Shown here piece by piece: positions 15,412-23,608 of a stretch of DNA of 38,129 nt. This stretch comes from an uncultured Demequina sp. GTDB taxonomy: Bacteria > Actinomycetota > Actinomycetes > Actinomycetales > Demequinaceae. The translations under genes and the position numbers were made by a program. The first letter of the stretch is position 1, and each line of letters opens with the position of its first letter. Below the pieces are notes generated by a model that saw nothing but the letters and a program-made list of their open reading frames with translations, was not told where the DNA came from and did no database searches. Location: the NCBI GenBank assembly GCA_937925595.1, contig CALALQ010000049.1, forward strand, positions 1 to 38,129. Reading direction: 5' to 3'.

Positions 15412-18400
15412 GTGGAGGTAGTCGACTACGCGGAGCTGCACTCGCACAGCGCGTTCAGCTTTCTCGATGGCGCGAGTCAACCCGAAGAGATGGCGGCAGA
15501 GGCAGGGCGGCTGGGACTCAGCGCGCTCGCCATCACCGACCACGACGGGCTGTACGGCATCGTGCGCTTCGCCCAGGCGGCGCGCGCCATTGGGCTGCCC
15601 ACGGTGTTCGGATCCGAACTGAGCCTCGCCGTCGACGGGCCAGGTGGGCGACCCGTGCTGGATCCCGCCGCGGGAGTTCCGGACCCGCGTGCGTCGCATC
15701 TTGTAGTGCTTGCGCGCGGGCCCTCGGGGTATTCGCGGCTCAGCCACGCGATCGGCATGGCGCACCTCGCGACAGGCGAGAAGGGACGCGCGGCGTATCG
15801 GCTCGAGGAGCTAGCGGAGACAGGGGCAGGGGAGTTCCTTGTGCTGACCGGATGCCGCAAGGGGCCGGTGCGGCGAGCGCTGAGTGGTGGTGGGCTGACC
15901 GGCGGGGGCGTCACTGCGGACGGGTTTGCCGCCGCCCGTCGCGAACTGGACCGGCTCGTCGCGCTCTTCGGTCGCGACAACGTGGCCGTCGAGATCACCG
16001 ACACTGGTGCACCGCACGACTCCGAGATCATCGACGCACTCGCCGACCTTGCCTTCGACGCGTCGCTGCCGCTCGTCGCGACCACCAACGCTCACTACGC
16101 CTCCCCGCGAGACGCCGATCTAGCAGGCGCTTTGGCCGCCATCCGCGCGCGCTCAAGCCTCGACGACATGGACGGCTGGCTCCCTGGCTCCCCGGCCCAG
16201 CACCTGCGCAGCGCGGGGGAGATGATGTACCGCCACCGGCGCCATCCGGATGCGGTGACCACGGCCGCTCGCCTCGCGGCAGAGTGCGCATTCGACCTCC
16301 AGCTCGTCGCACCCAAGCTGCCGCCCTATCCCGTTCCCGAGGGATACACGGAGGCGACCTGGCTGCGAGAACTCACGTATCGCGGCGCCCGGGAGCGGTA
16401 CGGCCCACCGGATCGCGAGAGAGTGCCCGGCGCGTGGAAGCAGATTGAGCACGAGCTCGCCGTCATCGAGGCGCTCGACTTCCCCGGCTACTTCCTCATA
16501 GTCCACGACATCGTCAGTTTCTGTCGCAAGGCAGACATCCTGTGCCAAGGACGCGGCAGTGCCGCCAACAGCGCCGTCTGCTACGCGCTGGGCGTCACCG
16601 CCGTCGACGCCGTGACCCACGGCCTGCTCTTCGAACGCTTCCTCGCCCCTGAGCGTGACGGACCGCCAGACATCGACGTGGACATCGAATCCGACCGCCG
16701 CGAAGAGGTGATCCAGCACGTCTTCCAGCGCTACGGCCGCATCAATGCCGCGATGGTGGCCAACGTCATCCAATACCGGCCCCGCTCCGCCGTACGTGAC
16801 GCTGCGCGCGCACTTGGCTACGGCGTCGGGCAGCAAGACGCCTGGTCAAAGTCCATCGACCGCTGGAGCGCACTGCGCGTGCCAGCCCACCTGCAAGAGG
16901 AATGGGCCGCGAAGCAGCGAGACGCGATGTGGCCGGAACCGCCGCCCGCGCAGGAACTCGACCACATCCCAGAGCCCGTATTGGACCTGGCAGATTGCCT
17001 TATGCGGCTCCCGCGACATCTTGGCATCCACCCGGGCGGCATGGTGCTGTGCGACCGACCCGTCATCGATGTGTGTCCCGTGGAGTGGGCGCGAATGCCC
17101 GGCCGCACCGTGCTGCAGTGGGACAAGGACGACTGCGCGGACGCGGGACTCGTGAAGTTCGACCTGCTTGGCCTTGGCATGCTCTCCGCGCTCAAATACG
17201 CCTTCCACTACATCCGCGACACGGAAGGCGAGAACTCCCCGGGAGCGGTGCGCGGCCTCCACGACCTCCCGCAAGAAGATCCCGCCGTCTACGACCTGCT
17301 GTGCGCCGCAGACACCGTGGGCGTATTCCAGGTGGAGTCGCGCGCGCAGATGGCGACCCTGCCGCGCCTCAAGCCCCGCAAGTTCTACGACATCGTGGTG
17401 GAGGTCGCCCTCATCCGCCCCGGTCCCATCCAGGGCGGCTCCGTGCATCCGTACATCAGCCGTGCACGCGGCCGCGAGCCCGTCACCTACCTCCACCCGC
17501 TGCTCGAGAAGTCGCTCGGCAAGACGCTCGGCGTGCCGCTGTTCCAGGAGCAGCTCATGCAGATGGCGATGGACTGCGCGGGCTTCGACGGCGCGCTCGC
17601 TGACCAGCTGCGCCGCGCCATGGGCTCCAAACGCAGCCCAGAGCGCATGGAGGCGCTGCGAGCCCGCTTCATGGTGGGCGCCAACGAGCGCGGCATCCCT
17701 GCGGACATCGCGCACCAGATCTTCGACAAGCTCAAGGCCTTCGCCGACTTCGGCTTCCCCGAGTCCCACTCGTTCTCGTTCGCCTACCTCGTCTACGCCT
17801 CGAGCTGGCTCAAGGTCCACAAGCCCGCCGCGTTCTATGCGGGGCTGCTCGCGGCCCAGCCCATGGGCTTCTACTCACCCCAATCGCTTGCTGCAGATGC
17901 CCGACGCCATGGCCAAGTCATCCTGCGTCCCTGCGTCCTGCGCTCGCAGACTTTGGCAGTGGTGGAGCGGCTTGACGAGCCGTTCGAGACGCCAGGGGAG
18001 ACTCGGGAGGACCTGGCCGCGCTGGTCAACGTGGACCGCACGCTCGCGGTGCGCATGGGGCTTGCCTCAGTGCGGGGTGTGGGTGTGGAGGCGGCCCAAG
18101 CGATCGTCGATGCGCGTGCGGACGGCCCGTTCGAATCCCTCACGGACATGGCCCGCCGCGTGCGCGTCCAGCCCAAGGGAGTGAAGGGGCAGTTCGCCCC
18201 CTCACGAGGACTCACGGTCGCCCAATGGGAGGCCCTTGCCACCGCCGGAGCCCTCGAAAGCCTGGGTGTGACGAGGCGAGAAGCCCTGTGGGCGTCGGGC
18301 GCCTTGTCCCGAGAGGGACCGGACACGCTCCCGGGCGTGGCTACGGGAGTGAAGGCGCCAACGCTTCCCGGAATGGATCAGCTGGAGACGGCGATCGCCG

Positions 18401-18786
18401 ATGTCTGGGCGTCGGGAGTGTCCGCGGATGTCTATCCCACGGCCTTCGTGCGTGAGGGACTCGACGCCAACGAGGTGCTGCGCGTCTGCGACGTGCTCAC
18501 TCATGAGGCGGATCGAAGGGTGCGCGTTGCCGGCATCGTGACGCACCGGCAGCGGCCCGGCACGGCCAAGGGCGTCACGTTCATCTCGCTTGAGGATGAG
18601 ACGGGCTTCCTCAACGTCATCTGCACTCAGGCAGTGTGGAAGCGATACCAGGCGGTCGCGAGGCGATCGCCCGCACTTGTCATTCGCGGCCGCATCGAGC
18701 GCGCGGACGGAGCAACGAACTTGGTGGCGGAGCACATCGCCCCGCTGTCGCTGAAGATTCCGTCAAAGAGCCGCGACTTCCGCTGA
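15412..18786 (+). CDS. dnaE2: Error-prone DNA polymerase III alpha subunit DnaE2
   Basis: A 1124-residue C-family polymerase, the catalytic member of the ImuA'-ImuB-DnaE2 mutasome that copies damaged DNA. It starts with a PHP domain (YAELHSHSAFSFLDGASQPEE...ITDHDGLYG). The palm acidic motif PPDIDVDIESDRREE has Asp420 and Asp422. Further on come GRGSAANS, FPESHSFSFAYLVYASSWLK, and a C-terminal OB-fold (RVRVAGIVTHRQRPGTAKGVTFISLEDETG). It lacks the extended C-terminal clamp and tau-binding region of replicative DnaE1, as expected. The GTG start lies ten bases after the imuB stop with GAGG just upstream, so it should be co-transcribed from the imuB SOS promoter. Confidence 0.96.
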   Translation: MEVVDYAELHSHSAFSFLDGASQPEEMAAEAGRLGLSALAITDHDGLYGIVRFAQAARAIGLPTVFGSELSLAVDGPGGRPVLDPAAGVPDPRASHLVVLARGPSGYSRLSHAIGMAHLATGEKGRAAYRLEELAETGAGEFLVLTGCRKGPVRRALSGGGLTGGGVTADGFAAARRELDRLVALFGRDNVAVEITDTGAPHDSEIIDALADLAFDASLPLVATTNAHYASPRDADLAGALAAIRARSSLDDMDGWLPGSPAQHLRSAGEMMYRHRRHPDAVTTAARLAAECAFDLQLVAPKLPPYPVPEGYTEATWLRELTYRGARERYGPPDRERVPGAWKQIEHELAVIEALDFPGYFLIVHDIVSFCRKADILCQGRGSAANSAVCYALGVTAVDAVTHGLLFERFLAPERDGPPDIDVDIESDRREEVIQHVFQRYGRINAAMVANVIQYRPRSAVRDAARALGYGVGQQDAWSKSIDRWSALRVPAHLQEEWAAKQRDAMWPEPPPAQELDHIPEPVLDLADCLMRLPRHLGIHPGGMVLCDRPVIDVCPVEWARMPGRTVLQWDKDDCADAGLVKFDLLGLGMLSALKYAFHYIRDTEGENSPGAVRGLHDLPQEDPAVYDLLCAADTVGVFQVESRAQMATLPRLKPRKFYDIVVEVALIRPGPIQGGSVHPYISRARGREPVTYLHPLLEKSLGKTLGVPLFQEQLMQMAMDCAGFDGALADQLRRAMGSKRSPERMEALRARFMVGANERGIPADIAHQIFDKLKAFADFGFPESHSFSFAYLVYASSWLKVHKPAAFYAGLLAAQPMGFYSPQSLAADARRHGQVILRPCVLRSQTLAVVERLDEPFETPGETREDLAALVNVDRTLAVRMGLASVRGVGVEAAQAIVDARADGPFESLTDMARRVRVQPKGVKGQFAPSRGLTVAQWEALATAGALESLGVTRREALWASGALSREGPDTLPGVATGVKAPTLPGMDQLETAIADVWASGVSADVYPTAFVREGLDANEVLRVCDVLTHEADRRVRVAGIVTHRQRPGTAKGVTFISLEDETGFLNVICTQAVWKRYQAVARRSPALVIRGRIERADGATNLVAEHIAPLSLKIPSKSRDFR

Positions 18787-18788
18787 AC

Positions 18789-18901
18789 CGCGGCCCTCCT
18801 CCACACAATTCGCGCTTCGCCCACGTAGGGCATCGGATCTACCAGGCATCTTGCACAACCGCCCCGACCGGGGGGTGCCGTTTGTGTGGAGGAGGGCCGC
18901 G
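18789..18901. mobile_element. MITE-like element with 20-bp perfect terminal inverted repeats
   Basis: CGCGGCCCTCCTCCACACAA at 18789-18808 is repeated as an exact inverted copy at 18882-18901. The 73-base interior has no gene but holds small hairpins (GCCC/GGGC at 18819-18831, CCCC/GGGG at 18862-18873). The size and perfect ends fit a miniature inverted-repeat element; a transcription terminator after dnaE2 is the alternative, though this stem is unusually long. No target-site duplication was seen. Confidence 0.6.
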
Positions 18902-18945
18902 AGTAAGAGGTTGCCGAATGGCGCGCGGCATGCGCACGATGGCAC

Positions 18946-19833
18946 ATGAGCGCACCAGAAACAGTCGCCGTGGACGGACGTGAAGTCCGCTTCACAAGCC
19001 CCACGAAGGTCATGTATCCCTCCACGGGACTGACCAAGCAGGGCGTACTCGACTACTACCTTGAGGTGGCACCCGTGCTCATCCCGCTGGCCACCGACCG
19101 CCCGGTGACGCGCAAGCGCTGGATGGAGGGCGTGGGCACCGAGAAAGAGCCGGGAAAGGTGTTCTTTCACAAAGACATCGACAAGGACGCGCCCGACTGG
19201 ATTCGCACCCACGCGATCGAGCACGACGACCACACCAACGACTACCCGATCATCGATTCACCCGGTGTCCTCGCGTTCTACGTGCAGCACAACACGCTCG
19301 AGTTTCACGTGCCGCAGTGGCGGTTCGGCCCTCGCGGGGCCAAGCGCAACCCTGACCGCATCGTCTTCGACCTTGATCCCGGCGAGGGATCCACGGAGGG
19401 CCAGATCATCGAGCTCGCGACCCTCCTGCGTGACCGCCTCGCGGGCGACGGCATCGACACGATTCCCGTGCCCAGCGGTTCCAAGGGCATCCACATCTAC
19501 GGAGCTTTGGACGGCAAGCGCACGTCCGACGCTGTGACGGACTACGGCAAAGCCCTCGCCGATTCTCTGGCCCAGGAGCGTGAAGACCTGGTGACCACGA
19601 ACATCCGCAAGGTCGAGCGAACCGACCGGATTCTCATCGACTGGAGCCAGAACCGAGCGGCGAAGACGACCGTCGCTCCGTACTCGATGCGCGGCCGACT
19701 GCGCCCCACGGTGGCGTGTCCGCGCACGTGGGAAGAACTCGATGCGGGCCTTGAGCAGCTCGAGTGGAACGAGGCTCTCGACCTGCTCGAACGCAGGTCC
19801 TGCCCGCTCGCGAACCTCATGGGTGCCGCGTAG
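18946..19833 (+). CDS. Stand-alone LigD-type polymerase domain (archaeo-eukaryotic primase fold)
   Basis: The 295-residue protein matches the polymerase domain of LigD, which fills gaps with ribonucleotides or deoxynucleotides during non-homologous end joining. Family landmarks are TSPTKVMYPSTGLTKQGVLDYY at the N-terminus, the catalytic VFDLDPGEG (Asp142, Asp144), VPSGSKGIHIYGAL, and LIDWSQNRAAKTTVAPYSMRG. There is no ligase or phosphoesterase domain, and no ku gene is in the window, so it acts either as a split NHEJ component or as a gap-filling primase-polymerase in other repair. The ATG at 18946 is the first good start after the inverted-repeat element; no strong ribosome site is seen. It follows dnaE2 in the same direction. 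Confidence 0.9.
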   Translation: MSAPETVAVDGREVRFTSPTKVMYPSTGLTKQGVLDYYLEVAPVLIPLATDRPVTRKRWMEGVGTEKEPGKVFFHKDIDKDAPDWIRTHAIEHDDHTNDYPIIDSPGVLAFYVQHNTLEFHVPQWRFGPRGAKRNPDRIVFDLDPGEGSTEGQIIELATLLRDRLAGDGIDTIPVPSGSKGIHIYGALDGKRTSDAVTDYGKALADSLAQEREDLVTTNIRKVERTDRILIDWSQNRAAKTTVAPYSMRGRLRPTVACPRTWEELDAGLEQLEWNEALDLLERRSCPLANLMGAA

Positions 19834-19840
19834 TTCCGCG

Positions 19841-19898
19841 GGTGGTGTGAATATCGCCCCACCCTTCGGGGTACTCGATGGGGCGTACGACCACCACC
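19841..19898 (+). promoter_or_regulatory. Nested hairpin between the LigD-type gene and the small membrane protein
   Basis: GGTGGTG (19841-19847) pairs with CACCACC (19892-19898) and, inside it, CGCCCC (19855-19860) pairs with GGGGCG (19880-19885). A competing stem, CCCC (19857-19860) with GGGG (19868-19871), uses the same bases. The structure ends four bases before the AAAGGAG ribosome site of the next gene. It could be a terminator or a structured leader. Confidence 0.45.
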
Positions 19899-19913
19899 AA
19901 CAAAGGAGCCATC

Positions 19914-20060
19914 ATGTGGACCACCCTCTTGCTGATCGCGGCCATCATCTTGGTGATCGCTGGAATCATCCGACTCGTCCAGAAGGACGTTCTGTGGGGC
20001 ATCGTGCTCATCGTTCTGGGCCTGCTGATCGGCCCCGGCGGCGTGAGCATCTTGAGCTAG
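19914..20060 (+). CDS. GPGG-motif small membrane protein
   Basis: A 48-residue protein of two hydrophobic helices (TTLLLIAAIILVIAGIIRLV and VLWGIVLIVLGLLIG) joined by a short basic/acidic loop (QKD) and ending GPGGVSILS. This matches the short actinobacterial family known as GPGG-motif small membrane proteins, whose function is unknown. The start is the ATG at 19914 with AAAGGAG at 19902-19908 and a five-base spacer. An in-frame extension to 19878 lacks a ribosome site. A strong hairpin follows the gene. Confidence 0.85.
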   Translation: MWTTLLLIAAIILVIAGIIRLVQKDVLWGIVLIVLGLLIGPGGVSILS

Positions 20061-20086
20061 CTCCCGCTGACTGAGTGACAGGCTCG

Positions 20087-20126
20087 AGGCCCCTCCGCCG
20101 CGCATCACTGCGCAGGGGAGGGGCCT
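20087..20126 (+). terminator. Hairpin terminator after the small membrane protein gene
   Basis: AGGCCCCTCC (20087-20096) and GGAGGGGCCT (20117-20126) form a perfect ten-base stem around a 20-base loop, 26 bases after the stop. There is no U-run, which is common for actinobacterial terminators. Confidence 0.65.
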
Positions 20127-20141
20127 TCTGCTGTCCACCGC

Positions 20142-20252
20142 GCGGAACGTTCCGCACGGACCAAGTGACAGGAGTGACTCGTGGGACGCAGTGGGCCTCG
20201 GTTCGAGTCACATGTGCCTCACCAGTCACATCGTCCGTGCGGAGCGTTCTGC
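20142..20252. repeat. 111-bp imperfect palindromic element
   Basis: GCGGAACGTTCCGCACGGAC (20142-20161) is matched by its inverted copy at 20233-20252 with 18 of 20 bases. Inner blocks also pair in order: GTGAC (20165-20169 with 20224-20228) and GTGACTCG (20174-20181) with CGAGTCAC (20204-20211). It has no gene and fills most of the 319-base gap between the small membrane protein and tRNA-Leu. It may be a non-autonomous mobile element or a large RNA hairpin. Confidence 0.6.
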
Positions 20253-20310
20253 CGGGCCGACGCTGCGGGCAGTGGCGCACGGAAGGCACCTCAGCGTCGG
20301 CTGGGCGCAT

Positions 20311-20371
20311 TTGCGACCCCTTCTCCCGTGCTACGATTGCCGTCGCGCTGAGGCGCCCCGATGGGCCTCAG
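20311..20371 (+). promoter_or_regulatory. Probable tRNA-Leu promoter and leader hairpin
   Basis: A weak TTGCGA (20311-20316) and TACGAT (20332-20337), 15 bases apart, precede the tRNA. A seven-base stem CTGAGGC/GCCTCAG (20348-20354 with 20365-20371) sits in the presumed leader just before the mature 5' end at 20380. The -35 match and short spacer are poor, so only the -10 is moderately supported. Confidence 0.4.
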
Positions 20372-20379
20372 TTCACCTC

Positions 20380-20463
20380 GTCCGGGTGGCGGAATTGGCA
20401 GACGCGCTAGCTTGAGGTGCTAGTGCCCTAACGGGCGTGGGGGTTCAAGTCCCCCCTCGGACA
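20380..20463 (+). tRNA. tRNA-Leu (anticodon GAG)
   Basis: An 84-base class II tRNA with acceptor stem GTCCGGG/CTCGGAC (one G-U pair). The anticodon stem CTAGC/GCTAG encloses the loop TTGAGGT (anticodon GAG, reading CUC and CUU). A long variable arm (TGCCCTAACGGGCG) and the T arm GGGGGTTCAAGTCCCCC complete it. A73 is the discriminator, and CCA is not encoded. Confidence 0.96.
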
Positions 20464-20469
20464 CGACGC

Positions 20470-20500
20470 GCGCGGGAACCCGCGCCACACCTCTGGTGTG
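20470..20500 (+). terminator. Two back-to-back hairpins after tRNA-Leu
   Basis: GCGCGGG-AA-CCCGCGC (20470-20485) is followed at once by CACACC-TCT-GGTGTG (20486-20500). Placed directly after the tRNA they probably stop its transcription. The remaining bases to 20572 hold only the ribosome site of the next gene. Confidence 0.55.
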
Positions 20501-20572
20501 ACAGCCTCGGTTGTTGGAAACGCAGCAATTTTCCCACGGCGCCCGCGGGCGCTCATCCGCCAAGGAGTGTCC

Positions 20573-21976
20573 GTGTCCGTCACCGCCGCCGAGCCCAAGA
20601 GGTTCGTGCCGTCGCGATGGATCGCCGCTGCAGAAGAATGGGTAGCCGGCTTCCGCGACACTCGCTCGTCTCGCATCTGGATAGCACTGTTCTACGTCGT
20701 CATCGCCGCGGCCGTAGTGGTTCCCGTGGTGCTCGGCCCCGGCAAGGCGCTCAGCCGCATCGACGAGCCCACTCACGCGGACTACGCATGGCAGATCGCG
20801 CACTTCCGGGCCCCACACGCGGGCTCACCGATCGCTCAGCCGATTCTTGACCACTGGGCATGCGTGGGACAGGAGGGCTACGAGCTCCCTGAGTGTGGAT
20901 CCGGAACCGGTGCCTGGGCGTTCCCGTATGACGGACAGAACTACAACTTCGGACATCCGCCGCTGTACTACGCGGTCGTCGGCCTCCCTGCGCGCGGGCT
21001 GGAAGCGGTGGTTCCAGGTCTGGACTTCATCTCCGCAGCTCGCCTCACCGGCATCTTCTGGCTTGGCGGCGGCATGTTCATGCTCTACGTGGCGCTGCGG
21101 CGCTGGCGACTCGACCCGGCAGCGGCATTGATCGCGCCGCTGCTCCTGCCAGCGTTCCCGCGTATCCTGCACGCCTCGACAACGGTGAATCCGGACGCCG
21201 CAGCCACGCTCTTTGGCGCTGCGGCCGTGTGGCTCGCCGCAAAGATCTTCGTCGAGGATCATCGCGGGTGGGTGCTGCCAGCCGTTCTCGCGGGCCTCGC
21301 AGGACTCACGAAGACCATGACGGCGGTCCCGTACATCGCGATCGCGCTGCTCATCGTGGTGCGGCTCATCCGCGACCTGCGCGTACGGCGATTCCACCGC
21401 GCGGATCTCGTGATCCCGTTCGGCATAGCCGTCGCCGTGCTGGTGCCGTACGGCCTGTGGCAGGTGTTCCAGGGCGGTCGCGGGGATCCGTATTGGACCA
21501 ACCCCCTGGTGGGCCTCAACACCAGGGACGTGGAGGGACTCCCGGGCTCGGAATGGATCGAGACCGCGTTCAGCGGCATCAACCTCGCCTCCGAGTACTA
21601 CCTTCAGCCGCCGCTCGATGTGGCGCTCATGCTCGCCTGGACTCGCCTGCTCAACATCATCGTGATCGGCGCGGTGTTCGCGGTGCTGGTCGCGTGCGCC
21701 AAAGAGCCTGCCCGGCGCTCGCTGGGCTGGATGGTGTTCGCTGGAGTTCTCATCTACCCGACGATCGTGCAGGTGCAGGCGTACCTCAACACGGCCGTGC
21801 CGCAGTACTTTCCGAACGTCACCGGGCGCTACGGTCTCGCGCTGATCCCGGGTGCAGTCGCGTGCATCTGCGTTGCCGCGTGGAAGGCCGGGTATCGGCG
21901 CATTGTGTACTTCTTCGCGCTGCTTGGCCTCGTGATCCTCGGCATCGTGATCTCCAACGGATTCATGCACATCTGA
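20573..21976 (+). CDS. Multi-pass membrane protein, DUF2142/GT-C glycosyltransferase-like
   Basis: The 467-residue protein has about ten predicted membrane helices and, after the first, a large extracytoplasmic loop starting SRIDEPTHADYAWQIAHF. The acidic DEP-x-H motif resembles DUF2142 and other GT-C-fold membrane glycosyltransferases, in which a first-loop acidic residue is catalytic. Later segments (STTVNPDAAATLFGAAAVWLA, LAGLAGLTKTMTAVPY) fit that family too. It may transfer a sugar from a lipid carrier in cell-envelope polymer synthesis, but this is inference. The start is the GTG at 20573, five bases after AAGGAG; the upstream in-frame extension from 20498 overlaps the tRNA hairpins. 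M20 peptidase follows after 20 bases. Confidence 0.75.
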   Translation: MSVTAAEPKRFVPSRWIAAAEEWVAGFRDTRSSRIWIALFYVVIAAAVVVPVVLGPGKALSRIDEPTHADYAWQIAHFRAPHAGSPIAQPILDHWACVGQEGYELPECGSGTGAWAFPYDGQNYNFGHPPLYYAVVGLPARGLEAVVPGLDFISAARLTGIFWLGGGMFMLYVALRRWRLDPAAALIAPLLLPAFPRILHASTTVNPDAAATLFGAAAVWLAAKIFVEDHRGWVLPAVLAGLAGLTKTMTAVPYIAIALLIVVRLIRDLRVRRFHRADLVIPFGIAVAVLVPYGLWQVFQGGRGDPYWTNPLVGLNTRDVEGLPGSEWIETAFSGINLASEYYLQPPLDVALMLAWTRLLNIIVIGAVFAVLVACAKEPARRSLGWMVFAGVLIYPTIVQVQAYLNTAVPQYFPNVTGRYGLALIPGAVACICVAAWKAGYRRIVYFFALLGLVILGIVISNGFMHI

Positions 21977-21996
21977 CGCGGCGGTAACCTGGCGGC

Positions 21997-23295
21997 ATGC
22001 CCCAGAACGACGTCATCTCGCTTGCCCAGGACCTCATCCGCATCGACACCTCCAACTACGGAGACGTCGAGGGTCCGGGGGAGCGCGAGGCTGCCGAGTA
22101 CGTCGCGACCTACCTCAGCGATCTGGGCCTCGAGCCGGTGATCCGCGAGTCCCAGCCGCGCCGAGCGTCGGTCACCGCGCTGTGGGAAGGAGCCGACCGC
22201 TCCCGGCCGCCGCTCGTGGTGCACGGCCACCTTGACGTGGTGCCCGCCTTCCGCGAGGACTGGAGTGTCGATCCGTTCGCCGCCGAAATCATCGACGACA
22301 TGATCTGGGGCCGCGGCGCGGTCGACATGAAGGGCATTGACGCGATGTACCTCGCCGCCGCGGGGCGCATGATCCGCGATGGCCGCAAGCCTGCTCGCGA
22401 CATCGTGCTCGCCTTCTTCGCCGACGAGGAGCACGGCGGAGCGCGCGGCGCCAAGTGGCTCGCTCACAACCACCCCGATGACTTCCACGGCGCCACGGAG
22501 GCGATCAGCGAGGTCGGCGGCTTCTCGATCGACGTGCGCGGCCGTCGCGTCTACCTCATCCAGACTGCAGAAAAGGGCATCCAGTGGCTGCGCCTCATCG
22601 GCACTGGCCGCCAGGGACACGGCTCGCTCGTTCACGACGACAATGCGGTGACGCACCTGGCAGGGGCTTTGGCTCGCATTGGCACCCACCAGTGGCCCAT
22701 CGACATCAGCCCGACGGTGGAGCGGCTCTTGCGCGGAACGGCTGAGATCATCGGGGTCGAGTATTCGACGGAGCCCGAAGTGCTGGCGTCGATCATCGCC
22801 GAGCTCGGGTCGATTGGCGCCATGGTCGACGCCTCGATCCGCAACACCTCGAACCCCACGATGATGGACGCTGGCTATAAGACCAATGTCATTCCGGATT
22901 CGGCCACCGGCTTCGTCGACACGCGCTTCCTCGCGGGCCAGGAGGAGGAGGTGCTGCGCACGATCGAGCAGCTCGCAGGCACCCACGTGAAGGTTGAGCA
23001 GTACATCACAGAGCCGGCAATCGAGGCACCGTTTGACTCGGCCCTTGTCGAGAAGATGGCTGCGGCAATCACAGTCGGCGATGAGGACGCCGTGGTGCTC
23101 CCGTACTCACTCATGGGAGGCACCGACAACAAGCACCTCGCGGGCATCGGCATCACGGGTTACGGCTTCGCTCCGCTGCGCCTTCCCAAGGAACTTGACT
23201 TCGCGAAGCTGTTCCACGGCATCGATGAGCGCGTTCCGGTCGAATCGCTCACCTTCGGCACCACGGTGCTCGAGAGTTTCTTCGCGGACTGCTGA
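21997..23295 (+). CDS. M20 family zinc metallopeptidase (ArgE/DapE-like)
   Basis: The 432-residue cytoplasmic enzyme has the co-catalytic zinc motifs of family M20. VVHGHLDVVP holds His78 and Asp80, WGRGAVDMKG holds bridging Asp110, and FADEEHGG holds Glu144 and Glu145. A dimerisation domain (about residues 185-310) interrupts the catalytic one. The substrate, a dipeptide or N-acyl amino acid, cannot be fixed from sequence. M. tuberculosis carries a related gene (Rv2141c, dapE2) in the neighbourhood of uppP, which this order resembles. The ATG has TAACCT (21985-21990) six bases upstream and no ribosome site, fitting a leaderless transcript. Confidence 0.9.
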   Translation: MPQNDVISLAQDLIRIDTSNYGDVEGPGEREAAEYVATYLSDLGLEPVIRESQPRRASVTALWEGADRSRPPLVVHGHLDVVPAFREDWSVDPFAAEIIDDMIWGRGAVDMKGIDAMYLAAAGRMIRDGRKPARDIVLAFFADEEHGGARGAKWLAHNHPDDFHGATEAISEVGGFSIDVRGRRVYLIQTAEKGIQWLRLIGTGRQGHGSLVHDDNAVTHLAGALARIGTHQWPIDISPTVERLLRGTAEIIGVEYSTEPEVLASIIAELGSIGAMVDASIRNTSNPTMMDAGYKTNVIPDSATGFVDTRFLAGQEEEVLRTIEQLAGTHVKVEQYITEPAIEAPFDSALVEKMAAAITVGDEDAVVLPYSLMGGTDNKHLAGIGITGYGFAPLRLPKELDFAKLFHGIDERVPVESLTFGTTVLESFFADC

Positions 23296-23308
23296 CGCCA
23301 GGCGGCGG

Positions 23309-23566
23309 TCACGCAGCGTCGGTGCGCACCACCCGCATCGTCCTGCGCCTGAGCCACACGCGCCTCGCGCCGCCCACGTACCGCACGGTGCGCACGAGCT
23401 CCCACGCGCCGAACTCGGCATGCTCCGTGAGCTGAACCCGAGCGTCGGCCCTGCTTGTGCTCGCGGGTATGTCGACGACGCGCCACTCATAGCGCGAGGT
23501 ATTGGTGGGCCTGGCGCGCACTGGCGAGACGACATGGCCCTTGTCCTGGCGTTGCTTTTCGGTCAC
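23309..23566 (-). CDS. DUF5703 family protein
   Basis: A small 85-residue protein whose middle reads SRYEWRVVDIPASTSRADARVQLTEHAEFGAWELVRTVRYVGGARRVWLRRRTMRV. This is the pattern of the actinobacterial DUF5703 family, of unknown function, commonly found beside the M20 and aldo/keto reductase genes, as here. It is basic and without signal or membrane segments. The GTG at 23566 has a GGGAGGG ribosome site just upstream; an ATG at 23578 in the same frame is the alternative. It converges on the M20 gene (13 bases between stops) and diverges from the small acidic protein gene at 23609. Confidence 0.8.
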   Translation of the reverse strand: MTEKQRQDKGHVVSPVRARPTNTSRYEWRVVDIPASTSRADARVQLTEHAEFGAWELVRTVRYVGGARRVWLRRRTMRVVRTDAA

Positions 23567-23608
23567 GAACCCTCCCATTCGAGCGTAGACCCAGGTACCG
23601 TCATTGAT

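Noticed and set aside
20075..20410. 111-codon plus-strand frame
   Set aside because: It covers the terminator, the palindromic element and part of tRNA-Leu, and has no protein-like features.
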